Below, one piece after another: positions 1 to 5,101 of a stretch of 7,088 nt of DNA. This stretch comes from Lachnospiraceae bacterium (GTDB lineage Bacteria; Bacillota; Clostridia; Lachnospirales; Lachnospiraceae), in contig JAFSYD010000227.1 in the NCBI GenBank assembly GCA_017443685.1, forward strand, positions 1-7,088, in the 5' to 3' direction. The notes below the pieces were generated by a model that ran no database searches, was not told the DNA's origin, and was given only the letters and a program-made list of their open reading frames with translations. Positions within the stretch are counted from its first letter, which is position 1; each line of letters opens with the position of its first letter. The translations under genes and the position numbers were made by a program.

Positions 1-106
1 CGTAGTATTCGGGCAGCGGCAGGATGTCGCGGATCACATCGTGGACATCCTCCGGCGAGTAGCAGGCGGAAAGATCAAAGGTAAAGTGTCTGGTTTCGTC
101 CGGCAT
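1..106 (-). CDS. Barstar-family ribonuclease inhibitor, N-terminal part (cut by window edge)
   Basis: Only the first 35 codons are present. They begin MPDETRHFTFDLSAC and run to LPLPEYY, where the window ends. The spacing from the first strand to a Leu-Pro-Glu-Tyr-Tyr-Gly motif matches barstar, in which this loop leads into the acidic helix that plugs the barnase active site. The identification is supported by position, since the gene lies immediately downstream of a barnase-family gene. The product is expected to be cytoplasmic, as no signal peptide is visible, and to protect the producer from ribonuclease that has not been exported. The start is the ATG at 106, preceded by GGAGG with 7 nt spacing; that SD lies in the last codons of the nuclease gene. 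The barnase-contacting Asp residues of the inhibitor helix lie outside the window and cannot be checked. Confidence 0.85.
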   Translation of the reverse strand, partial: MPDETRHFTFDLSACYSPEDVHDVIRDILPLPEYY

Positions 107-108
107 TT

Positions 109-801
109 TTAATCCTCCAATAATGTGGTAAAGCTTTTGTAATGGTCTTCGGTGTAGTAGATATCACCGTCGTCGGAATAGATGATGCGCTTGGCGCCGC
201 GGCTTTTTTTGCCTAAGGTGTCGATGTCGCATTCGCGGTAATCGTCGTCTTCGGGCAGCAGGCCCTCATAATTGCCGAAATGATCGCCGCCAATGCATTT
301 GCCGGGGGCGTAGGGCTCGAGGGAGCCGCCTTCCCAGCCGAGCTTTTTGGCTTCCTTTTTCGTGATAAAATTCTGCGGCAGCTCACCGTAAGTACGGAGG
401 TACAGGGCAACATCGTCCTTTGATGTATATGTGCCGTCCTTGTCGGGAAGCGGGTCTTCGGCGTCGGCGTTCCGATCGGGAAGCGGGGCATCGGCGTCAT
501 CATCCCGGTCAGAATTTGGATCCCCGGCATCCCGGTCGGCAAGATGCTCCCCGGAGTCATCGTCGTCACGCCTGCCGCGGGTGCCGGGTTCTTTGGTGGT
601 GTCCGAGGTGCTGCGGTTATGGGCGTCGGGCTCTTCGCCGGTATCCACGGAGCTGCTGATGTCGTTCGGCTGACTCTCTGAGGTGATCGCATTGTTCGCG
701 CCGCGTTCGGGCGCCGCAGGAGCGATGGTATCCGCACACCCCGCAAAGAATACGACCGAAAGCAGCAGAAGAAGAAAGGGGAAAAATCGCCGTGGTGCCA
801 T
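109..801 (-). CDS. Lipid-anchored barnase-family ribonuclease
   Basis: The product is 230 aa. Residues 1-21 are a hydrophobic signal peptide ending in a lipobox (Phe-Ala-Gly-Cys22), so the protein should be lipidated and held on the outer face of the membrane. A low-complexity Asp-rich linker fills about 25-122. The C-terminal 110 residues align by eye along the whole of barnase: LYLRTYGELPQNFITK, APGKCIGGDHFGNYEG, YRECDID, KRIIYSDD and TEDHYKSF. The general base Glu73 (E190), Arg83 (R201), Arg87 (R205), His102 (H220) and Lys27 (K148) of barnase are all kept, so RNA cleavage is expected. Barnase Arg59 is Tyr178. The start at 801 is preferred over an in-frame ATG at 819 because only 801 has an SD (GGAGG, 9 nt away) and it gives a cleaner signal peptide. 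Barnases are usually freely secreted, so the lipobox and long linker are unusual. Confidence 0.92.
   Translation of the reverse strand: MAPRRFFPFLLLLLSVVFFAGCADTIAPAAPERGANNAITSESQPNDISSSVDTGEEPDAHNRSTSDTTKEPGTRGRRDDDDSGEHLADRDAGDPNSDRDDDADAPLPDRNADAEDPLPDKDGTYTSKDDVALYLRTYGELPQNFITKKEAKKLGWEGGSLEPYAPGKCIGGDHFGNYEGLLPEDDDYRECDIDTLGKKSRGAKRIIYSDDGDIYYTEDHYKSFTTLLED
114..118 (-). promoter_or_regulatory. RBS of the barstar gene, embedded in the barnase C-terminus
   Basis: GGAGG on the minus strand lies 7 nt before the barstar ATG and inside the Leu-Glu-Asp end codons of the nuclease gene. The stop codon and the next start are 2 nt apart, so ribosomes finishing the toxin can start on the inhibitor. 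Confidence 0.8.
443..498 (-). repeat. Imperfect 33-nt-period repeat encoding an acidic 11-residue unit
   Basis: Two 23-nt copies at 443-465 and 476-498 differ at two positions and start 33 nt apart. They encode two 11-residue units of the form Asp-Ala-x-x-Pro-Leu-Pro-Asp in the linker before the nuclease domain. More degenerate Asp-Arg units lie upstream in the protein. The period is a multiple of three, so copy-number change would lengthen or shorten the tether without breaking the frame. Confidence 0.7.
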
Positions 802-805
802 ATTA

Positions 806-1177
806 TTATTCCTCCGCATTATCCGTATAGGTCAGCGAGTCAAAGCCGTCCACGTCCACATCCGTAAGCAGCTCAAAAACAAGCTCCTTATGATCCGCAA
901 AGTGTCCTTTTATGGTGCCGTTTTCGCTTGAGGTGACTATGAGGACCTCCGCCGGCTCTTCCGAAGAGGCGAAGGTGAACGCGACAGAGCCGTCCTCCTG
1001 CTTGCATTCGAAGGGCAGGCCGATCCCCTTGGGTGCTCCCTGGGTGTAGCCGGAGGTTATGTTGTCAAAAATATAGAACTGATCCTTTGCGGTGCCGCCG
1101 CATCCGGCTAATGTCATTGCTGTCATGGCTGCCGCCGCGGTGAGAATAAGTGTTCTGCAGACAAAAGGTTGTTTCAT
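806..1177 (-). CDS. Small putative lipoprotein of unknown function, first gene of the barnase cassette
   Basis: The product is 123 aa. Its N-terminus, MKQPFVCRTLILTAAAAMTA, leads to a clear lipobox, Leu-Ala-Gly-Cys26, so the mature protein should be a membrane-anchored exoprotein of about 98 residues. The mature part is acidic and looks beta-rich, with alternating hydrophobic stretches such as AFTFASS, EVLIVTSSENG and KELVFELLT. I do not recognise a family. The start at 1177 is chosen because GGAGG lies 5 nt upstream; an in-frame ATG at 1249 has no SD and would place 24 charged or polar residues before the signal peptide. Its stop is 4 nt before the ribonuclease start, so the two are probably co-translated. 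It could be a surface partner or chaperone of the nuclease, or a second immunity protein acting outside the cell; nothing in the sequence separates these. Confidence 0.75.
   Translation of the reverse strand: MKQPFVCRTLILTAAAAMTAMTLAGCGGTAKDQFYIFDNITSGYTQGAPKGIGLPFECKQEDGSVAFTFASSEEPAEVLIVTSSENGTIKGHFADHKELVFELLTDVDVDGFDSLTYTDNAEE
811..815 (-). promoter_or_regulatory. RBS deciding the barnase start at 801
   Basis: GGAGG on the minus strand overlaps the last codons of the upstream lipoprotein gene and lies 9 nt before the ATG at 801. The alternative ATG at 819 is upstream of this SD and has no SD of its own. Confidence 0.75.
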
Positions 1178-1182
1178 TTCCG

Positions 1183-1187
1183 CCTCC
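1183..1187 (-). promoter_or_regulatory. RBS deciding the lipoprotein start at 1177
   Basis: GGAGG on the minus strand, within AAAAAGGAGG, lies 5 nt before the ATG at 1177. It is the best SD in the surroundings and sets the start 24 codons inside the longest possible reading frame. Confidence 0.8.
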
Positions 1188-1318
1188 TTTTTCGTTAGGA
1201 ACAGTTCTTTCGTGCATCCATTTATTTGGAATCGGCTGCACTGGTACATATTTCGTAACTATTCAGCAGCGCGAAGCATTTACTGCTGAGCGCCTGCCCG
1301 GTAATGTATATCCACCGG

Positions 1319-1360
1319 GCGAGGCATCAATTTTCAATGGTGCAAGCCTTGATGCCTCGC
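1319..1360. repeat. Perfect 12-bp inverted repeat, 18-nt loop
   Basis: GCGAGGCATCAA and its exact complement TTGATGCCTCGC flank an 18-nt loop. The left arm shares bases 1319-1320 with the adjacent GCCCGGT/ACCGGGC hairpin, which allows two alternative folds. Confidence 0.85.
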
Positions 1361-1388
1361 GTATCTGTTCAGCCTGCTGAACAGATAC
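1361..1388. repeat. Perfect 12-bp inverted repeat, 4-nt loop
   Basis: GTATCTGTTCAG is followed by a 4-nt CCTG loop and then its exact reverse complement. It directly touches the neighbouring 12-bp repeat and lies next to an ATTATAAT box. It could be a 5'-end stabilising RNA hairpin or a dimeric protein operator. Confidence 0.85.
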
Positions 1389-1400
1389 CAAATTTCTTAT

Positions 1401-1430
1401 ATTATAATCCATACGACGCGAAAAATACAA
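1401..1430 (-). promoter_or_regulatory. Possible promoter of the lipoprotein-barnase-barstar cassette
   Basis: Read on the minus strand, TTGTAT (1430-1425) and TATAAT (1406-1401) are separated by 18 nt. The -35 is weak (3 of 6 consensus bases) and the -10 is perfect. Transcription would start near 1394, leaving a leader of about 217 nt. The -10 lies in the palindrome ATTATAAT, so a TATAAT is also present on the plus strand, but no usable -35 is seen on that side. Confidence 0.45.
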
Positions 1431-1504
1431 ATAAAAATGCTGACGGGATACGGTCGGTTCAATCGAAAATGTATCATTGCCCGGATGCATCCGCTTGGAA
1501 AAAC

Positions 1505-1513
1505 TGTTATAAT
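1505..1513 (+). promoter_or_regulatory. Extended -10 promoter candidate for the Nudix-rhomboid operon
   Basis: TGTTATAAT is an extended -10 element (TGn plus perfect TATAAT). No good -35 lies at 16-18 nt; a TTGCCC at 1477-1482 is too far away at 25 nt. Transcription would start near 1520, about 60 nt before the Nudix start. Confidence 0.5.
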
Positions 1514-1581
1514 AGGCGGCGAAGAATGTAATATCATACGGAACGGTGACTTTGCCTGCGGTTCTTGACGGGAGGAAAAAG

Positions 1582-2295
1582 ATGACAGGAAAGATACAGG
1601 ATAAAGATCTGATCTGGGAGCCTGTGAAAACGGAGCACATCATACAGGACGAGTGGATCGATTTCCGGCGTCTGGCGTACCGGCTGCCGGACGGGACGGT
1701 TTTCGAGCCCTACTACAATTACAGCCGGCGGGATTATGTGGTGATCGTTGCGAGTGATACGGATGGGAATTACATCTGTGTGAGGCAGTTCAGGCACGGG
1801 ATCGGTGAGGTGACAACGGAGTTTTGTGCCGGCGGTATTGAACGGACGGATGGAAAAGAGTACCGCAGCGGGGAATGTGCCGGTACGCGGGAAGCTGCCG
1901 GTGATGTCGGGAATGCGATGGATCATGCGCCCGGTGCTGCGGGAAATGCGCCGCAAAATGAGCGGCTGTCGGATGCCGCGGCAGAGGATGCTCTTGCGGC
2001 GGCAAAGCGGGAGCTTTCCGAGGAGACCGGATATGTATCGGACGAGTGGGAGCATCTTCTGACGGTTCCATCCAATGCGACGATCGCGGATAATTACGCC
2101 TATATCTATCGTGCGAAAAACTGCCGTCCGGTGAGCGGACAGAAACTGGATGATACGGAGTTTCTGCAGGTGAAGCTCTATTCGAAGGAAGCAATCGAAG
2201 AGCTGATCGCAGCGGGCCGGTTCCAGCAGGCGGTACATGTGATGGCGTGGCTTTTGGCCCAAAGGGCAGGAGTGACGGATGAAAAACAACATTGA
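1582..2295 (+). CDS. Nudix hydrolase with an insertion inside the Nudix box
   Basis: The product is 237 aa. The catalytic part of the Nudix box is plain: Glu135, Arg143-Glu144-Leu, Glu147-Glu148-x-Gly150 within ALAAAKRELSEETGY, the Mg2+-binding helix that cleaves nucleoside diphosphates linked to a group X. The preceding strand (YVVIVASDTDGNYICVRQFRHG) and the TTEFCAGGIE turn resemble ADP-ribose pyrophosphatase-like enzymes, so a nucleotide-sugar or ADP-ribose substrate is likely but unproven. In the standard box, Gly is followed five residues later by the first Glu; here 49 residues lie between Gly85 and Glu135, a 44-residue Ala/Gly-rich insertion. The start at 1582 has GGGAGG 6 nt upstream; a GTG at 1546 in frame lacks a comparable site. 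The end overlaps the rhomboid gene by 17 nt, indicating an operon with coupled translation. Confidence 0.88.
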   Translation: MTGKIQDKDLIWEPVKTEHIIQDEWIDFRRLAYRLPDGTVFEPYYNYSRRDYVVIVASDTDGNYICVRQFRHGIGEVTTEFCAGGIERTDGKEYRSGECAGTREAAGDVGNAMDHAPGAAGNAPQNERLSDAAAEDALAAAKRELSEETGYVSDEWEHLLTVPSNATIADNYAYIYRAKNCRPVSGQKLDDTEFLQVKLYSKEAIEELIAAGRFQQAVHVMAWLLAQRAGVTDEKQH

Positions 2296-2878
2296 GCGGA
2301 TCGGATATGTGACGATCGTTTTGATCATTAGCAATGTGACGTTGTTTTTGGCGGTTGCGGTACAAGAGCGGCTTTTCGGGGGAAGCGCCCTTTTTTCCCG
2401 CGGGATGATGTATGCGCCGCCGGTCGTTAACAAGGGGGAGTGGTACAGGCTGTTAAGCTGCTGTTTTTTGCATTTTGACATCTCACATCTGATGAATAAT
2501 ATGATCATGCTTGGTGCCGTCGGGCAATACGTGGAGCGGCACTTAAAGGGGGTTCGGTACCTGCTTTTGTATTTGCTGGCGGGAATCGGCGGGAATGCGG
2601 TGTCGCTGTGTCTGGATATTCGCACGGGCGATGCGACGATCTCCGCCGGAGCGTCGGGAGCGGTCTTCGGCATCGTCGGGGCCCTGCTTGCGATCGCGGT
2701 TAAAAACGGCGGGAAGATCGACGGCTTAGGGATGAAGGGAATCCTTTTGATGATCGCGCTGTCTCTGTTCGCGGGATTTACCGCGTCCGGCATCAACAAC
2801 GCGGCGCATGTCGGAGGACTGCTTACGGGGATGCTGCTTGGGATGGTATTGGCACCCCCGGCGCGGCGTGACGGCTGA
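2279..2878 (+). CDS. Rhomboid-family intramembrane serine protease
   Basis: The product is 199 aa with about six hydrophobic segments (roughly 9-28, 57-82, 92-112, 120-141, 153-168, 172-192), the basic six-helix rhomboid core, and almost no extra domain. The family signature is complete: His65, His70 and Asn74 in HFDISHLMNN (oxyanion side), the catalytic Ser126 in GASGAVFG, and the catalytic His177 in NNAAHVGG. Rhomboids cut transmembrane proteins within or near the bilayer; the substrate here is unknown. The ATG is preceded by AGGAG with 6 nt spacing inside the Nudix gene, and the overlap suggests co-translation, although no biochemical link between the two is obvious. The last 18 codons lie antisense to the end of the DNA glycosylase gene, and no terminator separates them. 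Confidence 0.93.
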   Translation: MKNNIERIGYVTIVLIISNVTLFLAVAVQERLFGGSALFSRGMMYAPPVVNKGEWYRLLSCCFLHFDISHLMNNMIMLGAVGQYVERHLKGVRYLLLYLLAGIGGNAVSLCLDIRTGDATISAGASGAVFGIVGALLAIAVKNGGKIDGLGMKGILLMIALSLFAGFTASGINNAAHVGGLLTGMLLGMVLAPPARRDG

Positions 2879-3374
2879 CTGCCTGACGAATCACTCTTCC
2901 CCACTCCTCAACCAGTCGTTCCAATGTCCACGCGGCGTTCGCGGGACTGGATGAGGGGAGGCAGACGGCCGGAATGCCGATCCGCGGTTCGAGGTATTTT
3001 TGGTAGAGGGCATGGGATTTTTTTCCATTTGTACAGATGACGCGGATGGGTGCCGTTTCGAGAATGACGGACAGGTCGTTCGGGACCGCATTTTTGATGC
3101 TTGCATCCGACGAACCGATGATGTCGCAGGAAGCGATCACGTCCCATGCGGCGATGTGGTGCGAAAGCAAAAACGCGTGCCTCCCATCGACGGTCATCGG
3201 CACGTTTTCCCCGAAGATCGCCGCCAGTATTTTCCAGAAACGGTTCTGGGGATGTCCGTAGAAATATCCCATCTCGCGGGACTTGACCGAAGGAAAGCTG
3301 CCGAGGATGAGTACCTGTGACGCGGCGTCGCAGGTCGGCGGGATCGGATGTAAAAGGTGTGCATATTCTGACAT
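2823..3374 (-). CDS. Hypoxanthine/deoxyinosine-DNA glycosylase (UDG superfamily)
   Basis: The product is 183 aa. LILGSFPSVKSRE followed by FYGHPQNRFW (residues 22-47) is the hallmark of the prokaryotic HDG branch of the uracil-DNA glycosylase superfamily. These enzymes remove hypoxanthine, the deamination product of adenine, and start base-excision repair. Asn44 in GHPQNRFW is the likely catalytic-side residue, judging by family knowledge and position. WDVIASCDIIGSSD (77-90) and the second active-site loop LPSSSPANA (139-147) are also present. The chain ends in a Pro/Ala-rich tail (about 168-183) that may be dispensable and is encoded over the rhomboid end. The start has only a weak G-rich SD (GGGGGC) about 7 nt upstream. 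The gene is monocistronic in this window and faces away from the proline symporter gene. Confidence 0.9.
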   Translation of the reverse strand: MSEYAHLLHPIPPTCDAASQVLILGSFPSVKSREMGYFYGHPQNRFWKILAAIFGENVPMTVDGRHAFLLSHHIAAWDVIASCDIIGSSDASIKNAVPNDLSVILETAPIRVICTNGKKSHALYQKYLEPRIGIPAVCLPSSSPANAAWTLERLVEEWGRVIRQAVSRHAAPGVPIPSQAASP

Positions 3375-3379
3375 AATGG

Positions 3380-3408
3380 TTGCCCCCGATGGGAAAATAG
3401 CCTATAAT
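3380..3408 (+). promoter_or_regulatory. Sigma-A-type promoter of the Na+/proline symporter gene
   Basis: TTGCCC (3380-3385) and a perfect TATAAT (3403-3408) are exactly 17 nt apart. The start would be near 3415, about 47 nt before the symporter ATG. This is the best-matched promoter in the window. Confidence 0.75.
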
Positions 3409-3435
3409 GCTTTTTGTTTGCGAGGTAATTTCATT

Positions 3436-3444
3436 ATTATATCA
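3436..3444 (-). promoter_or_regulatory. Extended -10 promoter candidate for the DNA glycosylase gene
   Basis: TGATATAAT is read on the minus strand, an extended -10 element without a good -35. The start would be near 3429, giving a leader of about 55 nt that crosses the opposing symporter promoter. Confidence 0.45.
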
Positions 3445-3461
3445 CATTTGGAGGGCAAGTT

Positions 3462-5012
3462 ATGACAAATGCACAGCTTGGAATTGTAATTTCCATTCTC
3501 GTCTACCTGATGGTGATGCTGCTGGTCGGGTTCATTTCGTCACGGAAAACGAATGACGTCAGTGACTTCTATCTGGGCGGACGGAAATTAGGACCGCTTG
3601 TCACCGCGATGAGTGCGGAGGCATCGGACATGAGCTCGTATCTTTTGATGGGCGTGCCGGGTGTGGCCTACTTTTCCGGTATCGCTGACGCGGGCTGGAC
3701 GGCAATGGGACTGATCGTCGGCACTTACCTGAACTGGCTGTTTACGGCGAGAAGGTTAAGGAACTATACGGACAGAGTCAAAGCGATCACGCTGCCGGAG
3801 TATTTCCGCAACCGTTTTCATGATACGACGAATGTCCTGCTGCTGATCGGTGCGGTATTCATCATCATCTTTTTCGTGCCGTATACGGCTTCGGGTTTTT
3901 CGGCCTGCGGAAAGCTGTTTTCGTCACTGTTTGAGGTGGACTACCATCTGGCAATGATCGTTTCGGCAGTCATCATCGTCGGTTATACGACGACGGGCGG
4001 TTTTCTGGCGGCATCGACGACGGACTTTATCCAGTCGATCGTGATGACGATCGCTCTGCTTATCGTTTTGTTTTACGGCGTATCGAATGTCGGCGGCATC
4101 GACGCGGTCGTGGCCAATGCGGGAAATCTGGCAGGGTATCTGAATCTTTCCGCTATGCACAACAATGTGACGGGAGCGGCGGATCCGTACGGTCTGTTCA
4201 ACAAGATCACGATGTTCTGCTGGGGCTTAGGTTACTTCGGTATGCCGCACATCCTGCTTCGTTTTATGGCGATCGAGAATCCGGATAAGCTGAAGTTATC
4301 GCGACGCGTCGCATCGGTTTGGGTACTGCTTTCGCTGGGCGTTGCAGTATTTATCGGCGTGGTTGGACGTGCGATGACGGAAGGCGGGTTCCTTGCCTCC
4401 TTGCTGGATCCGGAGAATCCGACCAGCGCGTCGAAGGCAGAGACGCTGATCGTTGTTCTTGCGGATCACATCAGCAAAAACGGGTTCGGCTATGCTTTGA
4501 TCGCGGGCGTCATCCTGGCCGGAATTTTAGCATCGACAATGTCCACGGCGGATTCGCAGCTGATCGCGGCGTCCTCCGCGGTATCGGAGAACATCATCCA
4601 GGACGTGTTCAAGGTGAACCTGGATGAGGCGGGCGCGATGCTGACCGCACGGACAACACTGGTTGTTGTAGCCGTTCTCGGCGTTGTGATCGCATGGAAT
4701 CCGAACAGCTCGGTCTTCAACATCGTATCCTTTGCCTGGGCGGGCTTCGGCGCGGTCTTCGGTCCGGTAACGCTCTTGTCGCTTTACTGGAAGCGCACGA
4801 CAAAAGCCGGCGCGATCGCGGGTATGCTTGCCGGCGGCGTGATGGTATTCTTCTGGAAGTATATGATCCGTCCGATGGGCGGCGTATTCGATCTGTATGA
4901 GCTGGGGCCGGCGTTCCTTGTGGCGATCATAGTGATCGCAGCAGTAAGCCTCGCAACGAAGGAGCCGGAAGCGGAGATCATAAAAGAATTCGATGAAGTT
5001 GCGGCAATGTAA
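3462..5012 (+). CDS. putP: Sodium/proline-type symporter (SSS family, PutP-like)
   Basis: The product is 516 aa, close to the length of Escherichia coli PutP and aligning with it from end to end by eye. Conserved marks are FYLGGRKLGP (Arg41, PutP Arg40), SAEASDMSSYLLMG (Asp56 and Ser58, matching the Na+-binding Asp55 and Ser57), CWGLGYFGMPHILLRFMA (253-270) and the STMSTADSQL stretch (358-367), whose Ser361/Thr362 match Na2-site Ser340/Thr341. About 13 membrane helices are expected from the hydrophobic pattern. The protein imports an amino acid, most likely proline, with Na+ across the cytoplasmic membrane. The SSS family also contains transporters for other solutes, so substrate is inferred. 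The ATG has GGAGG at 7 nt. The gene has its own promoter and terminator and no metabolic partner such as proline dehydrogenase beside it. Confidence 0.92.
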   Translation: MTNAQLGIVISILVYLMVMLLVGFISSRKTNDVSDFYLGGRKLGPLVTAMSAEASDMSSYLLMGVPGVAYFSGIADAGWTAMGLIVGTYLNWLFTARRLRNYTDRVKAITLPEYFRNRFHDTTNVLLLIGAVFIIIFFVPYTASGFSACGKLFSSLFEVDYHLAMIVSAVIIVGYTTTGGFLAASTTDFIQSIVMTIALLIVLFYGVSNVGGIDAVVANAGNLAGYLNLSAMHNNVTGAADPYGLFNKITMFCWGLGYFGMPHILLRFMAIENPDKLKLSRRVASVWVLLSLGVAVFIGVVGRAMTEGGFLASLLDPENPTSASKAETLIVVLADHISKNGFGYALIAGVILAGILASTMSTADSQLIAASSAVSENIIQDVFKVNLDEAGAMLTARTTLVVVAVLGVVIAWNPNSSVFNIVSFAWAGFGAVFGPVTLLSLYWKRTTKAGAIAGMLAGGVMVFFWKYMIRPMGGVFDLYELGPAFLVAIIVIAAVSLATKEPEAEIIKEFDEVAAM

Positions 5013-5037
5013 AAAAATTTAATAGCTGACACATAAT

Positions 5038-5075
5038 AAAAGCCCTCCTGTGATCCTTTCACAAGAGGGCTTTTT
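5038..5075. terminator. Bidirectional intrinsic terminator between converging transporter genes
   Basis: Bases 5041-5047 pair with 5065-5071, then one C/A mismatch, then 5049-5053 pair with 5059-5063 around a 5-nt loop. The stem is extended by AAA/TTT on the outside. A T-run (5071-5075) follows on the plus strand; AAAA at 5038-5041 gives a shorter U-run on the minus strand. It lies 25 nt after the proline symporter stop and 26 nt after the NSS stop. Confidence 0.9.
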
Positions 5076-5101
5076 GGAATTCTTAAACAGGAATATTTCC
5101 T

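Larger units (their letters stand above)
1178..1400 (-). ncRNA. Candidate structured leader or small RNA built of consecutive hairpins
   Basis: Four inverted repeats follow one another. (1) 1263-1269 pairs with 1283-1289 (7 bp). (2) 1296-1302 pairs with 1314-1320 (7 bp, extended by 1292-1295 with 1322-1325 across one bulged G). (3) 1319-1330 pairs with 1349-1360 (12 bp perfect, 18-nt loop). (4) 1361-1372 pairs with 1377-1388 (12 bp perfect, 4-nt loop). Repeats 3 and 4 abut with no base between and could stack; repeats 2 and 3 share two bases, so their full forms compete. A TATAAT box read on the minus strand (1406-1401) ends about 13 nt before repeat 4, so a transcript from it would begin with that hairpin and run through all four into the lipoprotein gene. 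No U-tract follows any hairpin, so they are not simple terminators. I could not match it to a known riboswitch class. Strand and function are inferred. Confidence 0.5.

Noticed and set aside
213..746. Minus-strand frame of 177 codons overlapping the ribonuclease
   Set aside because: Shifted frame of the barnase gene with Pro/Thr-rich, domainless translation; the barnase frame has conserved catalytic residues.
1263..1388. Hairpin array read as intrinsic terminators, a CRISPR array, a T-box or a ZTP-type riboswitch
   Set aside because: No U-runs follow the stems; the repeats are inverted and unlike each other rather than direct with spacers; the T-box UGGNACCGCG element is absent; a short similarity of the ACCGGGCAGGC arm to ZTP-type motifs does not extend to the rest of that fold.
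1263..1643. Possible small genes in the hairpin region on either strand (such as 1304-1531 plus or 1263-1643 minus)
   Set aside because: No SD before their starts, no recognisable domain, and they run through the inverted repeats, whose symmetry explains the sequence better than coding does.
1534..2904. Very long minus-strand reading frame of 456 codons
   Set aside because: It is antisense to the well-supported Nudix and rhomboid genes, its translation is rich in Arg, Pro and Ser without domain character, and there is no SD at its start. It arises from codon bias of the genes opposite.
3283..3465. Plus-strand frame ending inside the symporter start region
   Set aside because: Antisense to the glycosylase N-terminus and overlapping the symporter promoter; no SD or domain.
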